Origin: Aggregatilinea lenta
GTDB lineage: Bacteria > Chloroflexota > Anaerolineae > Aggregatilineales > Aggregatilineaceae
Direction of reading: 5' to 3'
NCBI RefSeq assembly: GCF_003569045.1
Contig: NZ_BFCB01000003.1
Coordinates: 496,001-560,000 of the forward strand
DNA: 64,000 nt
The notes under the pieces are model-generated. The model was not told where the DNA came from, ran no database searches, and was given only the letters and a program-made list of their open reading frames with translations. Shown one piece after another: positions 42,715 through 50,510 of this stretch. Both the position numbers and the translations under genes were made by a program. Position 1 is the first letter of the stretch. Every line of letters begins with the position of its first letter.

Positions 42715-43791
42715 GTGACGACCGGCAGCATGACCTCCCGCCAGCGTGTGCTGGCCGCGTTTGCGCACCAGGAGCCAGACCACGTGCCCGCGTGGCTGGG
42801 CGCGTCGCCCGCGTTCCGCGTCAAGGCGATCCATACATTGGATCTGCCCGACGACGAGAGCCTGTCCCGCTTTGTGGGGGACGATTTCCGCCGCGTCTAC
42901 GCGCGCTACGCCGGGCCGGACGAGTACGCGCCGGACGTGAACCTGCCGCCGGGCGTGACGTACCGCTCCGTATTTGGCATTCTGCGCCACGGCTACGAGG
43001 GCGGGCAGCCGCTGTCGCATCCGCTGGCGGAGGCCGAAACCGTGGCCGAGGTGGACGCCTACCCCTGGCCCGATCCGGCCTGGATGGACGTGTCGCAGAT
43101 CCGCACGGACGCGCTGCGTTACGGCGGGCAATATGCCATGCTTGGCGGAGAATGGGCCCCGTTCTGGCACGACGCGATCGACTTGCTGGGCATGGAAAAC
43201 CTGCTGATGAAAATGTTCGACGCGCCGGAGGTGGTCGAAGCGGTGCTGGCGCATACCGCCGCCTTTTATGCCGCCGTCAGCGAGCGTACTTTCGAGGCCG
43301 CTGGAGATGCCATCGACATCTTTTTTATCGGCAACGACTTCGGTTCGCGCAATGGCCCTTTGATCGGCGTGAAGCAGTTCGAGCGGTTTTTGCTGCCGCC
43401 GCTGCGCTCCCTCATCGACCTGGGACACCGGTATAATATGAAAGTGCTGATGCACTGCTGCGGGGGCTTTGCTCCGCTGATCCCGTCGATGATCAACGCC
43501 GGGCTGGATGGGCTTCAGGCGCTCCAGCCGAACTGCCGCGGCATGGACCCGGCGGCGCTCAAGGCCGAGTTTGGCCGCGACCTGCTGCTGATGGGCGCGA
43601 TCAACACGCAGCTTCTGATCGAGGGCACGCCGGAGCAGGCGCGCGCCGAGACACGCCGTATCCTTGAGATCATGATGCCCGGCGGCGGCTACGTGGCATG
43701 CCCCAGCCATGACTACGTGCTGGCGGAGACACCGGTCGAGAACATCACCGCCGTGTATGAAACGATCCGCGAAGGTGGGAGTTATCATTAG
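42715..43791 (+). CDS. Uroporphyrinogen decarboxylase/MtaA-like protein 2
   Basis: 358 residues. GTG 42715 follows a GGGGGCGAG stretch; an ATG at 42730 would give M-T-S-R-Q-R-V-L-A-A-F, which aligns with the start of paralog 1, so either is possible. H-C-C-G-G near residue 246 is the zinc motif, and G-A-I-N-T-Q-L-L-I-E-G-T-P-E-Q is the usual late segment. The N-terminal part (E-P-D-H-V-P-A-W-L-G) fits the MtaA/CmuA branch. It ends the permease operon, and no terminator with a T-run is evident. Confidence 0.85.
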   Translation: MTTGSMTSRQRVLAAFAHQEPDHVPAWLGASPAFRVKAIHTLDLPDDESLSRFVGDDFRRVYARYAGPDEYAPDVNLPPGVTYRSVFGILRHGYEGGQPLSHPLAEAETVAEVDAYPWPDPAWMDVSQIRTDALRYGGQYAMLGGEWAPFWHDAIDLLGMENLLMKMFDAPEVVEAVLAHTAAFYAAVSERTFEAAGDAIDIFFIGNDFGSRNGPLIGVKQFERFLLPPLRSLIDLGHRYNMKVLMHCCGGFAPLIPSMINAGLDGLQALQPNCRGMDPAALKAEFGRDLLLMGAINTQLLIEGTPEQARAETRRILEIMMPGGGYVACPSHDYVLAETPVENITAVYETIREGGSYH

Positions 43792-43901
43792 GGGCCAGGG
43801 GTGGAACACAGCCAGTGGGGGCGACGGGGTGGGGTGTCGTCTTTTTTTCGGGCCATAATTTATAAGAATGAAAGCATCAATAACGCGGATTTAGAGACTT
43901 A
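43792..43901. other. Intergenic spacer upstream of MITE copy B
   Basis: No gene is seen. An AT-rich stretch (43855-43890) lies just before the MITE. Together with the MITE and the following 86 bases it makes a 319-base gap before the diiron operon. No operator of the regional type is present. Confidence 0.5.
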
Positions 43902-44024
43902 GAGCGTGTACGGGAACCCTCATCCCCCGGCCCCTTCTCCCTCAGGGAGAAGGGGAGCAAGGCAGCGGAAGGCGCTTGCGGTGAGTAACGCGAAGGGGTG
44001 TGACGCCGCTTTCCATACACGCTC
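43902..44024. mobile_element. MITE-like element, copy B
   Basis: A 123-base copy bounded by GAGCGTGTACGG and CCATACACGCTC, which form terminal inverted repeats, with TTA duplicated on both sides (43899-43901 and 44025-44027). The internal hairpin CCCCTTCTCCCTCAGGGAGA is conserved with copies A and C. It lies just upstream of the diiron operon. Confidence 0.88.
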
Positions 44025-44110
44025 TTAGGACTTCCCACCCGTCCGGATGGGCGCACGCAACCGATCGCACGGGTCACACACAGCACATCACAAGCAGAGG
44101 AGACAGGATC

Positions 44111-45328
44111 ATGGAGCCGCAAGCGGGTCATATTACGATTGAGCAAAACGTCGAGATTTTGAAACGCTATGCTTACCTGGAGCGCGCGTGCATGCGCACG
44201 CTGGCTGGCTGGCTGCCGGGTGTGCCGGAATGGGAAGCGAAGAACCTGTTCGGGCTGCACATCTGGGAAAGCGCGGATGCCGCCAACGAGCTGCGCGATC
44301 GCCTGAAGGAGTTGCGCAACTACCAGCCGGAGCGGAATCTCAGCCCCACGCTGGAACAGATCTTCAAGGAGTTGGATTACGCGCAGAACACGGCAGAAGT
44401 GATTGCCACGGTCTATCTCGTGGTGAAGAAGGCGCTGCTTGACGCCTATCGCACCCACCCGGACGTGACGTGGTCGGAGTTCGACAATCCCACGGTGAAG
44501 GTGACCGAAAAGCTGATTCCCCAGACCGAGCAGCAGGTGCGCTGGGCCGAGGCGTTCTTCGCGACGATCAAAGCGGACTATTCCGGTTGGGAAGCGTGGC
44601 AGGCAACCATCGCCGGGCTGCTGGAGGCGGACGGCGGCGTCACCGGGACCGGCGCGAAGCACGAGCCGCAGCAGCGCCCAGCGGGCGAGCGTCCGCTGCT
44701 GCTGCCGTGGGCGACGTGCCAGCGCATGCCGGATTGGCCGATCTTCGACCCGGAGGCGGACCTTCAGCCGGACCGCGAGCTTGCGCCGGAAGAACACCGC
44801 ATCTGGCGCTTTAAGCACTACGTCAACGAGATGACCGCCTCGGAGACGCTCGGCTCGATTCTGTGGATGACGCCGGAGATGGAATGGGAGTTCCAGCACA
44901 ACATCTCGCGCCACCTATGGGACGAGATCCGGCACAGCCAGCTTGGCCAGACGCGCGTGCAGCAGTTGGGCCTGAAGGTCGAGGATGTGCCGCAGGTCGT
45001 CCAGATCTACAACGTCATGATGACGCTGCCTGCCGTGGATCAGTACGCGCTGCTGACGACGGTCATCGAGCCGAACGGCATGCCGGAGAAGCGCGCCAAC
45101 CGCGAGCACTGGGAAGAGATGGACGACGAGATCTCGGCGGCGGCGGTCAGCTATGACTGGAGCGACGAAAACTTCCACGTGCGCTGGGGCCAGAAGTGGA
45201 CGCCCGTGCTGCTGGAAACGTACCACTACGACGAATCGCCCGCGCAGATCAAGGAGCGCATGGAAGCCTGGCTGGTGGAGAACACGCCGGTCAAGATGCA
45301 GCAGAAGCACGCGCACGGCGAGTATTAG
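44111..45328 (+). CDS. Ferritin-like diiron protein 1
   Basis: 405 residues from ATG 44111 (AGAGGAGA upstream). I recognise the fold rather than a named family. A complete set of diiron ligands can be proposed: E240 (H-Y-V-N-E), E272/H275 (W-D-E-I-R-H-S), E320 (T-T-V-I-E-P-N-G) and E353/H356 (W-S-D-E-N-F-H-V). This E, E-x-x-H, E, E-x-x-H pattern is that of class I reductase R2, bacterial monooxygenase and AurF-type proteins. An N-terminal helical domain also has E-R-A-C-M-R-T-L. It is paralogous to the next gene and co-directional with a ferredoxin and an isomerase-like gene. An oxygenase or oxidase role is inferred. Confidence 0.8.
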   Translation: MEPQAGHITIEQNVEILKRYAYLERACMRTLAGWLPGVPEWEAKNLFGLHIWESADAANELRDRLKELRNYQPERNLSPTLEQIFKELDYAQNTAEVIATVYLVVKKALLDAYRTHPDVTWSEFDNPTVKVTEKLIPQTEQQVRWAEAFFATIKADYSGWEAWQATIAGLLEADGGVTGTGAKHEPQQRPAGERPLLLPWATCQRMPDWPIFDPEADLQPDRELAPEEHRIWRFKHYVNEMTASETLGSILWMTPEMEWEFQHNISRHLWDEIRHSQLGQTRVQQLGLKVEDVPQVVQIYNVMMTLPAVDQYALLTTVIEPNGMPEKRANREHWEEMDDEISAAAVSYDWSDENFHVRWGQKWTPVLLETYHYDESPAQIKERMEAWLVENTPVKMQQKHAHGEY

Positions 45329-45345
45329 ACCCGCAATTTTGTTTC

Positions 45346-45375
45346 TCCGTAGGGGCGGGCTTGCCCCGCCCGCAG
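45346..45375. repeat. GC-rich palindrome between the two diiron genes
   Basis: GTAGGGGCGGGCTTGCCCCGCCCGC belongs to the same palindrome family as those near 23.1, 28.7 and 63.5 kb. It has no T-run. Confidence 0.6.
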
Positions 45376-45455
45376 TCAGGCGGACGCATACCGGCCCCTG
45401 CGGAGCCATTCCCCAACAACAGAAAAGAGTTACGCTGCGGAGGCACGAAACTATC

Positions 45456-46871
45456 ATGGCAAAAGCGTTACCGACCTCAACCAAAATGAACGAGCAGGCG
45501 CGCGTGGACAGCGCCTCGCAGATTTTGAAGCGTTTTTACGTAGCAGAGCGCACGCTGATGCGCACGCTCGGCGCGTGGTTCGTCGCCACCAGCCAGTGGG
45601 ACCTGAAGCGGCAGCTCAGCGCGGACATGTGGCGGACCGCCCAGCACGCCGACGCCCTGCGCACGCGTGTTCTGGAACTGCGTTACCCACGGCGCGACGT
45701 GGATCGCAAGTACGATACTGATGTGCTGGCGCTGATGGCAGAGGTCGCCAAAGCCGCCGACACGCAGGAGTTCATCGCGGGCGTGTATGATGTCGTGATC
45801 CCGGCGCTGGTGCAGGGCTACGAGGCGTATATTGCACGTACAGACTGGTTGGACGACGCGCCAACCGTGTACCGCGTCCAGCACATCCTGGTCGATAAAC
45901 AGACCGAGATCGCCGCCATGCGGACCCTGCGCGAGCAGGTCTACGGCGCGGGCGAACCGGCACGCGTCGAGCAGTGGCGCGACTACCTGCGCCTGTACCT
46001 GGACAGCATCGGCGGCTTCGACGGCCTGGGCGAGGTGAGCACCCCGCCGGAATCGCACCCCTGCGCCGGACGTCCCGCGTTCGACGTGCCGCGCACCGTC
46101 GAGCGCGATCCACGCTGGCGGCCTGTGCTGTTCCACCTGCCGCACGAGAACAAGTACGACGCGGCGGGCCGTGAGGCCTGGAAGCGCATCGAGGCGCTGG
46201 ATAAGCGTGTAGCGATGCAGGTGTGGTCCGCGATCAGCCACTTCAACGAGATCTGGGCGGCGGAAGTGCCTGCCTCGGTGATGTGGGATCTCGATACTGA
46301 GCCGTGGGCCTTCTACATGGACCTGGCACGCTGGGCATGGGACGAGACGCGCCACAGCACGATGGGCTGGCGCGTGCTGGAAGGTTGGGGCTGGGATGTG
46401 CCGGATCTCGTGCCGTGGGCCAATGCGCTCTACAACTCGACCGGCAGCACGCCCGCGCGGCAGCGGCTGGCGCTGCTGCACTTCTACGAAGAAGGCCTGC
46501 TGCGCTCCGGCACGAAGCAGATCGAGCTGAAGATCCTCGAATCCGCGCAGGATGATAACAGTTCGATGGACATGGACTACGACTGGGCCGACGAAGCGAT
46601 CCACGTCAATTACGGTTATACGTGGCTCAAGCATTTGCTGGGCGACGACAAGGCCGGGCGCGAGGAGCTTCAGCGCCTGACCGATGAGGCGCGCGCCAAA
46701 CACGCCGACTTCGTGCTGGCGCACAAGGACGATCCGGACGTCTCGCTTGCGCCGTACTTCGAGCGGCTGTACCCGGTTGTGCAGGCCATGATGACGGACA
46801 TCCCGGACGACGGGCTGGATATCGTCTGGGCGCCAGTCGCCGCCGACGAAGAGGTCCTCAAGGAGCTGTAA
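45456..46871 (+). CDS. Ferritin-like diiron protein 2
   Basis: 471 residues from ATG 45456 (GGAGG about 13 bases upstream). It aligns with the preceding protein over its length: Q-I-L-K-R-F-Y-V-A-E-R-T-L-M-R-T-L at the N-terminus, then E265 (H-F-N-E), E297/H300 (W-D-E-T-R-H-S), E345 (H-F-Y-E-E) and E380/H383 (A-D-E-A-I-H-V). All six ligands are kept in both paralogs, so neither appears to be a dead subunit. The ferredoxin gene starts 4 bases after the stop. The pair could form a hetero-oligomeric oxygenase. A manganese/iron cofactor is also possible. Confidence 0.8.
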   Translation: MAKALPTSTKMNEQARVDSASQILKRFYVAERTLMRTLGAWFVATSQWDLKRQLSADMWRTAQHADALRTRVLELRYPRRDVDRKYDTDVLALMAEVAKAADTQEFIAGVYDVVIPALVQGYEAYIARTDWLDDAPTVYRVQHILVDKQTEIAAMRTLREQVYGAGEPARVEQWRDYLRLYLDSIGGFDGLGEVSTPPESHPCAGRPAFDVPRTVERDPRWRPVLFHLPHENKYDAAGREAWKRIEALDKRVAMQVWSAISHFNEIWAAEVPASVMWDLDTEPWAFYMDLARWAWDETRHSTMGWRVLEGWGWDVPDLVPWANALYNSTGSTPARQRLALLHFYEEGLLRSGTKQIELKILESAQDDNSSMDMDYDWADEAIHVNYGYTWLKHLLGDDKAGREELQRLTDEARAKHADFVLAHKDDPDVSLAPYFERLYPVVQAMMTDIPDDGLDIVWAPVAADEEVLKEL

Positions 46872-46875
46872 TCGC

Positions 46876-47148
46876 GTGCCACTCGTAACCTTAGTGCAAA
46901 CGGGCGTGAGCTTCGAAGCCGAAGACGACGAGACGATCATGGAAGCGGCGGAACGGGCCGGGATCTTCATGGTCCATAGTTGCCTGAGCGGGACCTGCCG
47001 CTCGTGCATGACGCGCGTGATCAGTGGCATCGTCGAGCACGACCCGGAGTATATCGACGACCTCAACATCGACGACTACGAAGTCGAAGAGGGCTACCGG
47101 CTGCTGTGCAGCGCCTTCGCCCGGACGGACGTCGAACTGGATAAGTAA
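46876..47148 (+). CDS. Plant-type [2Fe-2S] ferredoxin
   Basis: 90 residues starting with GTG, with AGGAG 10 bases upstream. The cluster ligands are arranged C-x4-C-x2-C (H-S-C-L-S-G-T-C-R-S-C) with a distal C in L-L-C-S-A-F, as in plant-type and xylene-monooxygenase-type ferredoxins. The C-terminal stretch is acidic. It lies 4 bases after a diiron gene and 23 bases before a TIM-barrel gene. It most likely supplies electrons to the diiron proteins. No dedicated reductase is encoded nearby. Confidence 0.93.
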   Translation: MPLVTLVQTGVSFEAEDDETIMEAAERAGIFMVHSCLSGTCRSCMTRVISGIVEHDPEYIDDLNIDDYEVEEGYRLLCSAFARTDVELDK

Positions 47149-47171
47149 AGGCACTGCCGGGAGGGCGGCCC

Positions 47172-47963
47172 ATGAAGCTGATGATTTTTCGCGCGTTTTG
47201 GGGCATGACCGGATCGATTGCCGAGCAGATCGACCGCATCGCGGCGGCAGGTTACGACGGCGTCGAAGGCGCGCCGCCGGACCCCGCCGAGATGCCGCGC
47301 GCCGAATTCCTCGATCGTCTGCGCCAGCACAATCTCGCGCTGATCCTGGGCGCGCAGGTGGACACGCGCGACCAGATCGAGCCGGTGTTGATGAAGCTGG
47401 CGGAGTATGGCCCGCTGAAGATCGACCTGCACAGCGGGCGCGACGCACTGTCGCGTGACGACGGCTGCGCCTACTTCGAAGAGGCGCAGCGCGTCGAGCG
47501 CTCGATTGGTATCCCCGTTGGGCACGAAACGCACCGGGGGCGGATGTTCTTTTCGCCCTGGGACACGGCGTTTTATCTGCACACGTTTCAGGACTTGAAG
47601 ATCGTCGCGGACTACAGCCACTGGGTCAATGTCTGCGAGCGGCTGCCGGTCGACCAGACCGATGCGATGGATCTGGCGAACCAGCGCGCGATCCACGTGC
47701 ACGGGCGCGTCGGGTATGAGCAGGGACCGCAGGTGCCCGATCCCGCCGCGCCCGAATATGCCGGTCACCTGGCGTGGCACGAGCAGCAGTGGCAGGCGAT
47801 CAAGGCGCTCCGCCAGCAGGCGGGCGACGAGGTGTTCACCTTCACGCCGGAATACGGCCCGCCGCGCTACCTGCATACGCTACCCTACACCGATGCACCC
47901 GTCGCGGACCTGTGGCAGGTGTGCCTGTGGGCCGCGAATCGCGCCCGTCACACCCTGGTCTGA
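47172..47963 (+). CDS. Xylose-isomerase-like TIM-barrel protein (sugar phosphate isomerase/epimerase family)
   Basis: 263 residues; GGGAGG precedes the ATG. Metal ligands expected for this family are visible in order: Glu in G-H-E-T-H-R, Asp in V-A-D-Y-S-H-W, His in H-V-H-G-R and Glu in F-T-P-E-Y-G-P-P. The family includes isomerases, epimerases and endonuclease IV; the sugar-processing branch fits best. It ends the diiron operon, so its substrate may be what the diiron proteins make or use. A GGGCGGG/CCCGCCC hairpin follows at 48030-48051. Confidence 0.88.
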   Translation: MKLMIFRAFWGMTGSIAEQIDRIAAAGYDGVEGAPPDPAEMPRAEFLDRLRQHNLALILGAQVDTRDQIEPVLMKLAEYGPLKIDLHSGRDALSRDDGCAYFEEAQRVERSIGIPVGHETHRGRMFFSPWDTAFYLHTFQDLKIVADYSHWVNVCERLPVDQTDAMDLANQRAIHVHGRVGYEQGPQVPDPAAPEYAGHLAWHEQQWQAIKALRQQAGDEVFTFTPEYGPPRYLHTLPYTDAPVADLWQVCLWAANRARHTLV

Positions 47964-48029
47964 CAGACTTACCCCGCTTGCCGCCATACCCTCGCCGATG
48001 TCTCCCGGCAAGTCGAAATGTTCATCGTA

Positions 48030-48051
48030 GGGCGGGCTGTTCGACCCGCCC
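48030..48051 (+). terminator. Hairpin after the diiron operon
   Basis: GGGCGGG (48030-48036) pairs with CCCGCCC (48045-48051) around 8 bases. There is no T-run, so it is a weak terminator candidate or simply one of the dispersed palindromes. Confidence 0.4.
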
Positions 48052-48086
48052 CGGAGCGTTGATACCCAAATTGCTTTTGCGTAAAT

Positions 48087-48132
48087 ATGTCTAGACGAGA
48101 CGGGGAATTCTTGCGTTATAATGTCTATACAA
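48087..48132 (+). promoter_or_regulatory. Promoter with two operators before the UroD-like/GH31 operon
   Basis: A perfect TATAAT lies at 48117-48122; the -35 is poor. The operator ATGTCTATACAA (48121-48132) overlaps the -10, and a second site, ATGTCTAGACGA (48087-48098), covers the -35 position. Both keep the GT-N-TA-N-AC core of the regional operator. Confidence 0.78.
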
Positions 48133-48166
48133 GTGCTTTGGCTTTTGTACATTAAGAGAGACTCTT

Positions 48167-49321
48167 ATGGCAGATGTGATCGAAATTGCGGTTCCGTTTG
48201 ACGAGATCGAAGCGCGCCGCGAGCGCGTGGAAAAAGCGAAGCGGTTCGAAACACCCGACCGCGTCCCCGTTATTCCCGCCGTGGCGCATCGCGTCATGAT
48301 TCCCCGGACCGGCATCTCCTTTGGCGACTACTACCGCGACCCGGAAACGATGCTGCGCGCGCAGATCCTGGGGCAGAAGTGGCTGCTGGAAAATGTCCGC
48401 ACCGATGCGTACAGCATCACGGGCGCGTGGGCGGGGGCCTGGACCGACTTCCAGAACACGTTCGAGGCGGGTAGCCTGGGTGTGGAGATCCACTTCCCCG
48501 ACGACGACATCCCCTGGGTGGGCGAAGGCTGGGTGAAGGCCGAGACCGACCTGAAAACGCTGGAAGCCATCGACTACGTGCACACCGGCATCAACGCGCG
48601 GCAGGTCGAGTTCCGCCGCCGCATGATCGAGGTCGCGGACAAGTATCCGGTGCGCTTCCAAGGCGGCCCCGTGTTTTACCCCGGCGCGAATCCGTGGCTG
48701 ACCAACACCAGCGACGGCCCGTTCGGCGTGACGGGCGACGTGATGGGTCAGGTGGAGGCATTCACTGCCGTCTATGAGCGGCCTGACTTTTTGCGCGAGG
48801 TGATGCGTATCGTCACCGTCAAGATGATCGAGTGGCTCGATTTCTGCGTGCAGGAAATGCAGCTGGAGCATCCCGTCAATTTCTCGTGGACGGATGACCT
48901 GGCTGTGTCGCTCTCGGCGGATAGCTTCCGCGAGTTCGCGCTGCCGTTCAACCAGCAGATGCGCTTCCACTTCGACGGGCGCGCCAGCCTGCACATGTGC
49001 GGGCGCTCCGATCACCTGCTGGAAATCTTCCGCGATGACCTGAAGATCGACGAGTTCCAGGGCTTTGGCTACCAGGTGAATCTCGACCGGGTGGCGGAGG
49101 TGATGGGCGGGCGCGTGGTGCTGATCGGCAATGTGAACCCCATGCTGATCCAGAGCGGCACGCCGGAGGATGTGCGCCAGGCGACGCGTACCGTGATCGA
49201 GAAGCTGAAAGACACGCGCGGGCTGATCATCCAGGACGGCAGCAACATCCCGCCGGATGCGCCGCTGGAAAATGTGAACGCGATGATGGAAGCCGCCGAG
49301 TTGTACGGGCGGTACGCGTAA
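48167..49321 (+). CDS. Uroporphyrinogen decarboxylase/MtaA-like protein 3
   Basis: 384 residues. The zinc-type motif is H-M-C-G-R near residue 276, followed by L-I-G-N-V-N-P-M-L-I-Q-S-G-T-P-E-D-V, the standard late segment of the UroD/MtaA superfamily. E-T-P-D-R-V-P-V-I-P is at the N-terminus. It is the first gene after a regulated promoter (48087-48132) and is followed 29 bases later by paralog 4 and then the GH31 gene. The reaction is unknown; see the notes on the four paralogs. Confidence 0.86.
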   Translation: MADVIEIAVPFDEIEARRERVEKAKRFETPDRVPVIPAVAHRVMIPRTGISFGDYYRDPETMLRAQILGQKWLLENVRTDAYSITGAWAGAWTDFQNTFEAGSLGVEIHFPDDDIPWVGEGWVKAETDLKTLEAIDYVHTGINARQVEFRRRMIEVADKYPVRFQGGPVFYPGANPWLTNTSDGPFGVTGDVMGQVEAFTAVYERPDFLREVMRIVTVKMIEWLDFCVQEMQLEHPVNFSWTDDLAVSLSADSFREFALPFNQQMRFHFDGRASLHMCGRSDHLLEIFRDDLKIDEFQGFGYQVNLDRVAEVMGGRVVLIGNVNPMLIQSGTPEDVRQATRTVIEKLKDTRGLIIQDGSNIPPDAPLENVNAMMEAAELYGRYA

Positions 49322-49350
49322 TTTCCTGCTCCTAAGAGAGCGCCTACAGG

Positions 49351-50508
49351 ATGGACGATTCAATGATCATGTTGGACGACGCGACGCTGGACCGCATCAA
49401 CCGCAACAAAGCGTTTATGACCCGCGTGTGGAACCTCGAAAACGACGAGCGCCCCGGCTTCATCATCGGCTATGTGGGGCCGCGCATGAAGGGCGGCACG
49501 CCCGTGCCCAGCGCGATTTTCTCGACCGACGGGCCGGACTCCGTGCGCGACCGCCTGCTGGACCCGGAAAAATTCTTGCAGGCGCAGCTCACCGAGATGC
49601 GCGCGCAGCTCCAGTTCAAAGGCGACTACGTGCCCTCCCTGTGCCCGGCGATCGGCGTGGTGGGCATTCCGTCCGCGTTCGGGGGCGAGGTGATCTGGTG
49701 GGAGCGCGATCTGCCCGCCGTGCGCCCTTCCATCGGCGACGATCCGATGCAGGTCTACGACCTCCCCAAGCCCTCGATCCGTGACGGCGAGCTGGGTCGT
49801 ATCCTCGACTACACGCGTTACTTCGCGGAACAGACCGGCGGCCAGATCCCGATCCGCCTGGGCGATTTTCAGGGGCCGCTGGACGCCGCCGCGCTGATCT
49901 TTGGGCACAACAATTTTCTGATGGCGATGCTGACCAATCCCGACGAGGTGCATCACCTCATGGGCATGGTCACGGACCTGATGATCGAGGTCATCCACGC
50001 GCAGCGCGACGCGGCGCACGCGTACGGCGCGGAGTTCGTACCGAGCCTGCACCAGCCCTGGCTGCCGGATGGCCTCGCGGTGAGCGTTTCGAATGACGAA
50101 TGCGTGATGATGTCCACTGAGATGCACGCGGAATTCCACGTGCCCTACCTGAACCGGCTGTCCGAGGAATTCGGCGGCATCTATCACCACTCGTGCGGCA
50201 AATGGTCGCACCAGTTCCCCAGCCTGGAAGCGATCCACAACCTGCGCGGGCTGGAGTTCGGTGCGAGCGAGGCGACCTACGAGCCGGTGCTGGAACACTT
50301 TAACGGCAAGGTCTTCACGTCCTGCCGGATCGGGTTGCAGCGCGACATGAAGTTCGACGGCATGGCCGACTTCGTGCGCAAGGTGATGGGCAAAGCCAAA
50401 ACCACGCGCGGCTTCTTCATCAATGTGGACGTGACCAACGGCATCGTGGGCGACGACTGGCCCGAAACGGACCTGGACGAGATTTACAACCTCATCGGAG
50501 CGAATTGA
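49351..50508 (+). CDS. Uroporphyrinogen decarboxylase/MtaA-like protein 4 (divergent)
   Basis: 385 residues. The sequence is more distant than the other three but keeps the fold. H-H-S-C-G-K near residue 279 supplies the H-x-C-G motif, and L-P-D-G-L-A-V-S-V-S-N-D-E-C precedes it as in the superfamily. G-D-F-Q-G-P-L-D-A-A is a substrate-pocket-like loop. An ATG at 49363 is an alternative start with AGGA at better spacing. The stop lies 2 bases before the GH31 start. It may bind a different partner from its paralogs. Confidence 0.75.
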   Translation: MDDSMIMLDDATLDRINRNKAFMTRVWNLENDERPGFIIGYVGPRMKGGTPVPSAIFSTDGPDSVRDRLLDPEKFLQAQLTEMRAQLQFKGDYVPSLCPAIGVVGIPSAFGGEVIWWERDLPAVRPSIGDDPMQVYDLPKPSIRDGELGRILDYTRYFAEQTGGQIPIRLGDFQGPLDAAALIFGHNNFLMAMLTNPDEVHHLMGMVTDLMIEVIHAQRDAAHAYGAEFVPSLHQPWLPDGLAVSVSNDECVMMSTEMHAEFHVPYLNRLSEEFGGIYHHSCGKWSHQFPSLEAIHNLRGLEFGASEATYEPVLEHFNGKVFTSCRIGLQRDMKFDGMADFVRKVMGKAKTTRGFFINVDVTNGIVGDDWPETDLDEIYNLIGAN

Positions 50509-50510
50509 CG

